In this document: positions 18,490-25,463 of the stretch, in pieces
How the letters are laid out: each line of letters starts with the position of its first letter
Numbering within the stretch: position 1 is the stretch's first letter
Origin: Geoglobus sp. UBA235
GTDB taxonomy: Archaea; Halobacteriota; Archaeoglobi; Archaeoglobales; Archaeoglobaceae
NCBI GenBank assembly: GCA_002494725.1
Contig: DACG01000010.1
Location: 9,966-73,965 of the forward strand
Length of the DNA stretch: 64,000 nt
Reading direction: 5' to 3'
The notes under the pieces: generated by a model
Database searches by the model: none
What the model saw: the letters and a program-made list of their open reading frames with translations, nothing else
Told to the model about the DNA's origin: nothing
Translations under genes and position numbers: made by a program

Positions 18490-18662
18490 TGCCACCAGCA
18501 ATTCTGGGGTGTCAGGGGTGTGGCAGATGCTCTCAGGTCTGCCCGACAGATGCCATAGTGAGGGAGGGCGGAAAGGTTGTCAGAATAGATCCCGAGAAAT
18601 GCATTGAATGCTACAAGTGTGTTGAGGTATGTCCTTACGGTGCGCTCATAAAAATGGACTGA
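18489..18662 (+). CDS. small 2[4Fe-4S] ferredoxin
   Basis: A 57-residue ferredoxin, easily missed because of its length. ATG 18489 overlaps the TGA of the HTH gene (TGATG), and GGAGGTGG lies just upstream. The two cluster motifs are CQGCGRCSQVCP and CIECYKCVEVCP, separated by a short hairpin. It ends in LIKMD. It is likely the electron donor to the radical SAM protein of the same operon, or to the thioredoxin-fold proteins; this is inference from position. Confidence 0.9.
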   Translation: MPPAILGCQGCGRCSQVCPTDAIVREGGKVVRIDPEKCIECYKCVEVCPYGALIKMD

Positions 18663-19198
18663 CAGATTCTGTTGCTGTTAAGGGCTTCAGACTGCTTGAG
18701 AGATACGCTGACTCTGGAATTATTCCGAAAAAAGAGCTTGATGAGGAACTTCTCTTGTTTTTCGAGTCTGAAAAGCTCGCACTTCCAGTCTCATCTCTGA
18801 AAGATTCCCTCTCATGGGGACTCAGAAACATAACTGTGCAGGATCTTGAAATACCCTACATCATCAGGGAGATCGTAAAAAACAACTGCAACTGGGAGAA
18901 GGCCATTTTGGATTACTTCAGCAGAATTGGAGAAAAGAATCCACAGAACTTCATAGAAATCGTAAGGGAAATCATGAATCGGAGAAAGAATTTTCTGATT
19001 TCTGGAAACGAGATTGTCAGGATAAGCAGAAAATTCAGAAGAGACGGTGGAGTGATTATAGCCGAGCTGAAGGGTGCCGGGATAATAAGCCCGTATTCAG
19101 GATGCGGGAGAGCGGTTTCAAAGCTTGAGAGAATGTACGGATCTCCACTTTATGAAATAAACAGGTTTCTTATAAAAATCATTGGAGAAAAAAATTAG
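18629..19198 (+). CDS. unknown protein of the redox operon
   Basis: A 189-residue, mostly helical protein with no family I recognise. A C-terminal segment GGVIIAELKGAGIISPYSGCGR contains a lone Cys in a Gly-rich context. The start is doubtful. ATG 18629 lies 34 bp inside the ferredoxin gene with poor Shine-Dalgarno spacing, and no other ATG or GTG precedes the clearly conserved-looking part. It closes the operon and is followed by a convergent gene 2 bp later. Confidence 0.6.
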   Translation: MSLRCAHKNGLTDSVAVKGFRLLERYADSGIIPKKELDEELLLFFESEKLALPVSSLKDSLSWGLRNITVQDLEIPYIIREIVKNNCNWEKAILDYFSRIGEKNPQNFIEIVREIMNRRKNFLISGNEIVRISRKFRRDGGVIIAELKGAGIISPYSGCGRAVSKLERMYGSPLYEINRFLIKIIGEKN

Positions 19199-19199
19199 C

Positions 19200-20468
19200 T
19201 TACTTGAGCTCGTCCCATTTTCTTTTTCTCATGTAGCCTTTTAACCCTCTATAACCGAAATAACCTCCTATTCCTAAAACCACCAGTCCACCGGCTAACA
19301 TGGCTGCGACCCTAAGATTTTCGGAAACCCACTCTGAGATTGTTGAAAAAAATCCAAAAAATTTTCCTTGAAATGATGGCTTTTCAATTGTTTTTTCAGG
19401 GATTGGCGTTTCTGTTTTTTCAGGAGTTGGAGTTATTTCAAGCTTTTCAGAGATTTCACCAATCAATGAATCAATTTCGGAAATCTTCTCGTTAGCCGTG
19501 TTTATTATTTCTTCTGCAGTATTTTGAGCATCATAATATAGGGATTTGCTCATAAAATCTTGAGCTTGAGTGAGTTTAGATTTCAGCTCTGAATAATCTT
19601 TTTTGTAGCTTTCAAGCTTTATCTCGTAGCTGATTGTTGTCTCTCCTTTTTTCTTTAAGTTTTGTATTAAAATCTCAAATTCAGTCATTTTTGCGAACAT
19701 GGTTTCAATCCTTTTAGATGCAATTTCAATATCGTAATTTGTTTCAGTCTCTATTGAGAGGTTAACTGCATCTTCAAGCATGTTTTCCGCTTCTGAAAAG
19801 CTGATATCAGCTTTGCTGTAATCTTTCTGGTTGAAATATTTCTTTCCCTCATCTATCTTGGTCCTTGCTGCATTTAATTTAACCTTTATATTTGCTACCG
19901 CCACTCCTTTATTTTCAAGATTTTCAACCTTTTCTTCAATTTCTGAATATCTTTTTTCAAGCTGATTAATGTATGATGAGAACATATCTTTATTAACTAC
20001 TCGGATAACTACACTTTTTAGTGCCCCTTCTTCTGAATCTTGGATGTGTATTCCAAGTGCAATAACCTCAGCCACCCTTTCATTCACCTCTGGAACAGTT
20101 CCTTTCACCTCGATATATATTCTAACTATACCATCTTCCCAATCTTTCACATCAGCTTTCACGTAATCTTCAACCTCATAAATTCTTACAGGACCAGAGC
20201 CACCATATTCTATTGTAATCCTCATCCAAGGATTTTTGAGTGATGTATTGAACTCATAAACTCTACCATCTATGATTTTTCCGTCATCTGCAGTTTTTGG
20301 CTGAATTGTAAAATTGAATGAGATTTTCTCCCCGGGCAGAAAATACTTGTCAAGTTTGGGTTCAATTATTGGTTCAGCAAAGTTATCCTTAGTAACAGTC
20401 TGGGCAGCATTTGCAGTCCAGATCAGGAGTATTAACATCAGAAGGATTGTTAGCACATTTTTGAACAT
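19200..20468 (-). CDS. secreted, membrane-anchored coiled-coil protein
   Basis: A 422-residue protein exposed outside the cell. There is a signal peptide at residues 1-22 (ending TANAAQT), a beta-rich domain to about 165, and a long helical/coiled-coil region at about 170-345 with regular Glu/Lys pairs. A short proline-threonine-rich linker (TPTPEKTETPIPEK) follows, then a membrane helix near 387-408 and a basic tail RKRKWDELK. The layout suggests a cell-envelope stalk protein. No enzyme motif is seen. Confidence 0.7.
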   Translation of the reverse strand: MFKNVLTILLMLILLIWTANAAQTVTKDNFAEPIIEPKLDKYFLPGEKISFNFTIQPKTADDGKIIDGRVYEFNTSLKNPWMRITIEYGGSGPVRIYEVEDYVKADVKDWEDGIVRIYIEVKGTVPEVNERVAEVIALGIHIQDSEEGALKSVVIRVVNKDMFSSYINQLEKRYSEIEEKVENLENKGVAVANIKVKLNAARTKIDEGKKYFNQKDYSKADISFSEAENMLEDAVNLSIETETNYDIEIASKRIETMFAKMTEFEILIQNLKKKGETTISYEIKLESYKKDYSELKSKLTQAQDFMSKSLYYDAQNTAEEIINTANEKISEIDSLIGEISEKLEITPTPEKTETPIPEKTIEKPSFQGKFFGFFSTISEWVSENLRVAAMLAGGLVVLGIGGYFGYRGLKGYMRKRKWDELK

Positions 20469-20502
20469 GGTTAAAAAAGTGAGAGTTGAAATTTAAACTT
20501 TG

Positions 20503-20901
20503 CTAAAGCACATGCAGAATTACCCTCCTCTTTCTCCTTCTTGTATCAAAGTTAATCAGAACTATCTGCTGCCAGGTTCCAAGCATGAGCTTCCTGTCCG
20601 AGAATGGAACAATCAGGGATGTTCCAACAATCGCGGACTTTACATGGGATGAGCCGTTGTCATCATTCCAGATTTTGTGATGATCGTAGCTGTCTGAATA
20701 TGGAGCAATCCGATCCATAATTCTCGGAAGGTCTTTTGCAAGTCCCGGCTCATATTCTAAGGTTGTCACTGCACCTGTTGAGCCTACTGAAAATATCAAA
20801 ACTGCCCCCTCACTCTTATCGTTCTCTCCGACAAACCTCTGAACATCTTTGGTTATGTCCAGAATCTCATCCCTGTCCATCTCAAAGTCAAGAATTTTCA
20901 T
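20503..20901 (-). CDS. YjbQ/UPF0047 family protein
   Basis: A 132-residue conserved protein of the YjbQ family, some members of which have weak thiamine-phosphate synthase activity. Family hallmarks are the SVGSTGAVTTLEYEPGL region, the DHHKIWNDDNGSSHVKSAIVG segment with conserved His and Asp, and LGTWQQIVLINFD. It overlaps the upstream LOG-like gene by 4 bp, which suggests a two-gene operon. Confidence 0.87.
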   Translation of the reverse strand: MKILDFEMDRDEILDITKDVQRFVGENDKSEGAVLIFSVGSTGAVTTLEYEPGLAKDLPRIMDRIAPYSDSYDHHKIWNDDNGSSHVKSAIVGTSLIVPFSDRKLMLGTWQQIVLINFDTRRRKRRVILHVL

Positions 20902-21344
20902 TCAAATCCCTCCAAAGCCTTTTCAACAGCTTCTTCGGCTGTCTCAGCGAGAATGAGCCCCTCTAAAAAAACAGAGGGTTTGTAAGCAACGACTCTCTTC
21001 CCCTCTTTCAAAGCTATTGCCATCTCGGAGATTGATCCGTAGCTCCCCCCAACTGCGATCAGGACATCACTTGAATGAACAATTATCATGTTTCTGGCAT
21101 GACCCATGTCTGTTGCGATAACGTAATCACAGTATCTGTTTGCCATTCCTTTGTCCTTCCCAGGAACTATTCCGATAACAATTCCATTTCTGCTCTTTGC
21201 TCCTTTGCTTACAGCCTCCATTACTCCCCCAAGACCCCCATTTATGACGACACATCCTTTTTCTGCAAGAAGCTGACCTATCCTGAAGGCAGCCTGACAG
21301 ATGTCTCCATAACAGCTTCCGCTTCCTATAACTCCAACCTGCAT
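20898..21344 (-). CDS. LOG-like/TIGR00725 Rossmann-fold protein
   Basis: A 148-residue protein related to the lysine decarboxylase-like/LOG family. It has GVIGSG at residues 4-9, NGGLGGVMEAVSKGA with the nucleotide-binding Gly-rich loop, and GGSYGSISEMAIAL near the C-terminus, the PGGxGTxxE-like catalytic region with Ser-Tyr in place of Gly-Thr. The biochemical role of this short subgroup is unknown. It heads a pair with the YjbQ gene. Confidence 0.8.
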   Translation of the reverse strand: MQVGVIGSGSCYGDICQAAFRIGQLLAEKGCVVINGGLGGVMEAVSKGAKSRNGIVIGIVPGKDKGMANRYCDYVIATDMGHARNMIIVHSSDVLIAVGGSYGSISEMAIALKEGKRVVAYKPSVFLEGLILAETAEEAVEKALEGFE

Positions 21345-21412
21345 CCCATCACCTCTGATGGAGACCTCAAAAGTCCGATGGTGTATTTATCAGTCAAAAC
21401 TAATTAAAGAAT

Positions 21413-22519
21413 ATGATTGAAAGGTTCATTGATCCTGACAAAATTGATGCTGATTCTGGCTGCATTCAGATGGATCATATTTTCTCAGGGGAGAAAGTAA
21501 GAGATGGTAAAATACTTCATGGATTTGAGCTTGCTGAGACGGGGAGGGTTGAGAAAGAGGGGGTTGAAGTAGCCGGCATCTGTGAGGACAGAATGGGAAT
21601 ACATGCTATCGTTGAGGGGATAAGTGACGACTCTGCTCAGGCAATAGAAAGCCTTTTCTCAGAAATCATCAGCAGAATGAGGGGAGTGGAATACAGATTC
21701 AGAAAGGAAAACGTCCTGATAGCTGTCTCGGATGAATCGCTTGACAGTTTCACTCCTGAGTGTGTTGGAAAGATACTGTTCAAAGCCATAAAATCCATCA
21801 GGGCTGTTAGAAAAGTCAGAATCAGAATAATATGTGATAGAGATGAGTTCGAGGAGGCCAAGAGAAGGGCAGAAGAGGTGCACGCAGAGAGGGAGAGGAG
21901 AAGTAGAGATCTGAAAGACGAGGATGTTCAGGAATTCTACATATGTGAATCATGCAAGGTCTACCTGCCATACCATGCGTGCATAATAACACCTGAACGC
22001 CCATCACCGTGCGGAACACTCTATGGTGAGGCAAAATCAGCTGTGGAGCTTGAGGTTGTTGGCTACTACTCATCTGCAGAAAAGGGTGAGGTTATTGACA
22101 GGGAGAAGGGAGAATACAGAAAAATAAATGAGGAGATCGAGAGGAGAACAGAGTCAAGGGTTAAGAGAATCAGAATCCATTCGATTCTTGAACATCCACC
22201 ACTCACAGGGAACTTTGCTCAGGCCATAGTTTTCTACATCCCTGAAAAAGATGGATTTGGCATTGTTGACAGGAGTTTCAAGGGAAAAACACCTCTCGGA
22301 CTGAGATTTGATGAGATGGAAAAATTCATTCTCGGAACGCAGGCTGAGGGGTTTGCAGGAATAAGCTTCGCCTACATGAAGTCAGGGGGATTTCTCAGGG
22401 GTGAGGGTGGATGGAAGAGAGTAGTGTGGGTAAGTCCGGGAATCTACGAGTTCATCAGAACCTTTCTTCCGGAGAAAATTCTGAAAAACATATCAACAGA
22501 GGGCAGAAGATCTTCATGA
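21413..22519 (+). CDS. CdhC-like protein, acetyl-CoA synthase subunit paralogue lacking distal-Ni cysteines
   Basis: A 368-residue protein that aligns, from memory, with the C-terminal half of archaeal CdhC (acetyl-CoA synthase beta subunit). The cluster-A [4Fe-4S] ligands are conserved with exact spacing: Cys178, Cys181, Cys190, Cys200 in CESC...CIITPERPSPCG. Flanking signatures also match (KGEYRKINE, FYIPEKDGFGIVDRSFKGKTP, GGWKRVVW). The CGC motif that binds the distal nickel is replaced by LTGN (264-267), and there is no Cys after residue 200. It cannot assemble a normal A cluster, so acetyl-CoA synthase activity is unlikely. No other CO dehydrogenase gene is in the window. Confidence 0.82.
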   Translation: MIERFIDPDKIDADSGCIQMDHIFSGEKVRDGKILHGFELAETGRVEKEGVEVAGICEDRMGIHAIVEGISDDSAQAIESLFSEIISRMRGVEYRFRKENVLIAVSDESLDSFTPECVGKILFKAIKSIRAVRKVRIRIICDRDEFEEAKRRAEEVHAERERRSRDLKDEDVQEFYICESCKVYLPYHACIITPERPSPCGTLYGEAKSAVELEVVGYYSSAEKGEVIDREKGEYRKINEEIERRTESRVKRIRIHSILEHPPLTGNFAQAIVFYIPEKDGFGIVDRSFKGKTPLGLRFDEMEKFILGTQAEGFAGISFAYMKSGGFLRGEGGWKRVVWVSPGIYEFIRTFLPEKILKNISTEGRRSS

Positions 22520-22574
22520 AATAAATTTCAGACAAAGCTCCCTGAGGTGCCACAATATCCTGACAGGTGATGGG

Positions 22575-23573
22575 ATGATCAGAATAGACGGTGGATTTGG
22601 AGAGGGAGGCGGACAGATTCTGAGAACTGCCATAGCTCTTTCGTGCATTACAGGTGAGGATGTGGAGGTTTACAACATCAGAGCAAACCGTCCGAAGCCG
22701 GGACTTAAAGCTCAACATCTCAAAGGTGTTGAGGTTGCAAAAGAGATATGCAATGCAGATGTGGAAGGGCTCAAAATAGGCTCAACAAGGGTTGTTTTCA
22801 GACCAAGAGAGATCAGAGTTAGGGATATGAGGATAGATATCGGCACGGCAGGAAGCATAACCCTCCTTCTCCAGACAATACTGCCACCCATAATTCACGA
22901 AGGAAAGGAGTGCAGACTCGAAATAACTGGAGGGACTGATGTTAGCTGGAGTCCAAGCATAGACTACATGAAATTTGTAACCCTGAGAACTCTGAAGGAG
23001 ATGGGTGCTGATGTTCAGATTGAGGTTTTCAGAAGGGGATACTATCCAAAGGGTGGTGGAAAGGTCGTGGTCAGTGTGGGAGAATCGAAGCTCAGAGGCA
23101 GGACATTTCAAGAAGCGAAGTGCAGGAAGATTGAGGGGATAAGTCACTGCTCAAATCTTCCGGGACATGTGGCAGAGAGGCAGGCAAGGTCGGCAAGAGA
23201 TTTTCTTGAAAGCAGGGGATACAGCACGAACATTGCAGTTGAAACTCAAAAAGGATTTTCAACAGGCTCGGGAATAACACTGTTCTGCGGTTACAAAGGT
23301 TCCGTCTCTCTTGGTGAGAAAGGAAAACCGGCTGAAAAGGTTGGAATTGAAGCGAGTATGGAAATCTTCAAAGAGATTGAGTCTGATGGAACATTTGACA
23401 GACATCTCGCAGACCAGATAATGGTTTTCGGGTTCTTAGCAGATGGAAAAACATCATACACCACCACGGCCATAACAGATCATGCGGTGAGCAATTCATA
23501 CGTCATAAATGCCTTTTCAGACGGTTCAGTAATAATTGAAGGTAGAAAAATATTTATACTTGGGAGATATTAA
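22575..23573 (+). CDS. rtcA: RNA 3'-terminal phosphate cyclase
   Basis: Converts an RNA 3'-phosphate to a 2',3'-cyclic phosphate using ATP. The 332-residue length is normal. The N-terminal IDGGFGEGGGQILRTA, RANRPKPGLKAQHL and TDVSWSPS segments are family signatures. The adenylated catalytic His lies in DRHLADQIMVF. It is 55 bp after the CdhC-like gene and may share its transcript. An A/T-rich terminator-like stretch follows (23580-23660). Confidence 0.94.
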   Translation: MIRIDGGFGEGGGQILRTAIALSCITGEDVEVYNIRANRPKPGLKAQHLKGVEVAKEICNADVEGLKIGSTRVVFRPREIRVRDMRIDIGTAGSITLLLQTILPPIIHEGKECRLEITGGTDVSWSPSIDYMKFVTLRTLKEMGADVQIEVFRRGYYPKGGGKVVVSVGESKLRGRTFQEAKCRKIEGISHCSNLPGHVAERQARSARDFLESRGYSTNIAVETQKGFSTGSGITLFCGYKGSVSLGEKGKPAEKVGIEASMEIFKEIESDGTFDRHLADQIMVFGFLADGKTSYTTTAITDHAVSNSYVINAFSDGSVIIEGRKIFILGRY

Positions 23574-23739
23574 AATGGCAAGATTTTAAAATTACAACCA
23601 CTAAATAAATATTTTTTTAGTTTTTATTCAAATTTTTTAAAAAAAATTCGAAAAAATTAAATATGTGATTTTTATTATGCGTAAACAGATTTACCAATAT
23701 CAAGAATCAATTATGAAAAATATTGAGGAGGGGGGATGT

Positions 23740-24810
23740 GTGAGGCTCAGCAGAAGGGAGTTTAACAAGATACTGGCAACCATAGGGGCATCGGGGTTCC
23801 TGACAACATACAAGTCAGAGATCGTGAGTGCTCTCGAGCAGGCAAAAGAGAATGACGTGAAGATCTTCTGGCTTCAGGGTCAGAGCGATTCAGCATGCAC
23901 AGTGTCTCTGCTTCAGGCATCAGATCCGGATCTGTATGATGCTGTTGAGGAGCTGAAGGTTAACATAGCCTTTCACCCAACTGTGATGCCCTCTTTCGGT
24001 GATGAGGCAGTAAAAGTTCTCGAAGAATACGATCCTGATGTTCTCGTACTTGAGGGTTCCATTCCAACTGGAGACATGGAAGTTGCATGTACGTTTGGAG
24101 AGAGAAACGGAAAAGAGGTCACACTGGTGCAATGGCTGAACGAGCTGATACCGAGGACAAAGATCGCCATTGTCGGATTTGGAAGCTGCGCAACCTATGG
24201 CGGTATCCCATCAGGAAAGGATTTCACGGGAAAAAGTCCAACAAACGCTGTAGGGCTCTATCAGTTCCTGAATGGAAAACAGCCATCTGTGCCGGCAATC
24301 ATGATACCTGGATGCCCCGGACATCCTGACTGGCTTCTGACTGTGCTTGCTGCAGCACTGCTTGGTGTTGCTCCTGATCTGGATGAGTACGGGAGACCTG
24401 AGGTGTTCTTCTCAAGCCTGATCCACGATAACTGTGTCAGGAGAGGATACTATGACGAGGGATGGTTTGCCGAGAGCTTTGAAAAGAGCGATATGAGATA
24501 CAACACCTGCCTGTTCAAGCTTGGATGCAGGGGTCCGATGACAATTTCAGCGTGCAGCGAGACAAAGTGGAATGGTGGAGTTAATGTATGCATGAACGCC
24601 GGAGCTCCATGCATTGGCTGTATGCACCCCGGATTCCCTGATGAAACGTCACCGTTCTTCAAGGAACAGAGCAGACTTGAAATTGATACCACCAAAACTC
24701 TCTTTTCAACACTGACCGGTGCCGTTTTAGTAGGAGCAGGTGCATACATTGCAATGCACGCATACAGGGAGCACAAGCTTAACAAAGAGAGAAAGGAGGA
24801 GGAGAAATGA
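23740..24810 (+). CDS. [NiFe] hydrogenase small subunit, Tat signal, Asp-ligated proximal cluster
   Basis: Electron-transfer subunit of a membrane-bound group 1-type uptake hydrogenase, 356 residues from GTG 23740. That start is supported by GAGGAGG at 23725-23731 and puts the Tat-like motif LSRREFNK at the N-terminus; ATG 23665 and 23713 are alternatives. Proximal-cluster ligands are Asp50 (in QSDSACT, where Cys is usual), Cys53, Cys150 and Cys192. Distal ligands are His229, Cys232, Cys257 and Cys263. The medial cluster has four Cys (272, 284, 291, 294), so it is probably [4Fe-4S] rather than [3Fe-4S]. A membrane helix near 320-340 anchors the C-terminus. Cytochrome b follows with a 4-bp overlap. 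Confidence 0.92.
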   Translation: MRLSRREFNKILATIGASGFLTTYKSEIVSALEQAKENDVKIFWLQGQSDSACTVSLLQASDPDLYDAVEELKVNIAFHPTVMPSFGDEAVKVLEEYDPDVLVLEGSIPTGDMEVACTFGERNGKEVTLVQWLNELIPRTKIAIVGFGSCATYGGIPSGKDFTGKSPTNAVGLYQFLNGKQPSVPAIMIPGCPGHPDWLLTVLAAALLGVAPDLDEYGRPEVFFSSLIHDNCVRRGYYDEGWFAESFEKSDMRYNTCLFKLGCRGPMTISACSETKWNGGVNVCMNAGAPCIGCMHPGFPDETSPFFKEQSRLEIDTTKTLFSTLTGAVLVGAGAYIAMHAYREHKLNKERKEEEK

Positions 24811-25463
24811 ATGGAATAAAGAGATTTGATGTTCATCAGAGATTTCAACATCTCCTCCTCCTGACGAGTTTCATATTCCTTGCAGTGACCGGTTTGCCAC
24901 TTCTTTACAGGTACACAGACTGGGGAATGGCACTGATTAATGCTATGGGTGGAGTGGAGAATGTAAGGGGCTTTCACAGGCTTTCAAGTTTTGTTATGAT
25001 TTTTGCAGGGATATATCACATAACCTGGGCACTGATAAAGAGGCCAACAGGAATGATCCCGAGGAAAAAGGACTTTCAGGACTTCATTGCCGATTTGAAA
25101 TTCGTTTTTGGGAAATCAAGCTACGTTCCCAAATATGACAAGTTCAGCTACGTTCAGAAATTTGAATACTGGGGTGCGTTCTGGGGGATGGTTGTCATGA
25201 TACTCACCGGACTCGTCCTGAGCTATCCTGAATATTTCTCACCATCTGGTGAGTGGTTTGTGGCATTCAGAGTTGCCCACTGGGAAGAGTCGATCCTTGC
25301 GGTTGTTTTCATTGCAACCTGGCACATGTACTTCAGCCACCTGAGAAAGAAGTTCTTCCCGTTCAACAAATCTGTGTTTACAGGATATATGGAGGTTGAA
25401 AAGGCAAAAGAAGAGCATCCTCTGTGGGTTGAGGAGGTGGTTAAGCGTGGAAGTGGTAATTGA
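24807..25463 (+). CDS. hydrogenase cytochrome b subunit
   Basis: A 218-residue di-haem b-type cytochrome of the formate dehydrogenase gamma/HyaC-like kind. There are four membrane helices, at about 16-34, 58-76, 112-133 and 155-175. Candidate haem His are in FQHLLLL, GFHRLSS, IYHITW, RVAHWEE and ATWHMYFSH. It anchors the hydrogenase and passes electrons to the membrane quinone (menaquinone in Archaeoglobales). Position between the small and large subunit genes differs from methanogen vhtGAC, where it comes last. The coupling is an ATGA overlap with the small subunit. Confidence 0.9.
   Translation: MNGIKRFDVHQRFQHLLLLTSFIFLAVTGLPLLYRYTDWGMALINAMGGVENVRGFHRLSSFVMIFAGIYHITWALIKRPTGMIPRKKDFQDFIADLKFVFGKSSYVPKYDKFSYVQKFEYWGAFWGMVVMILTGLVLSYPEYFSPSGEWFVAFRVAHWEESILAVVFIATWHMYFSHLRKKFFPFNKSVFTGYMEVEKAKEEHPLWVEEVVKRGSGN

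Noticed and set aside
23580..23660. A/T-rich stretch before the hydrogenase as a possible origin
   Set aside because: It has no repeated origin-recognition boxes and no Orc1/Cdc6 gene nearby; a terminator plus promoter is a simpler reading.
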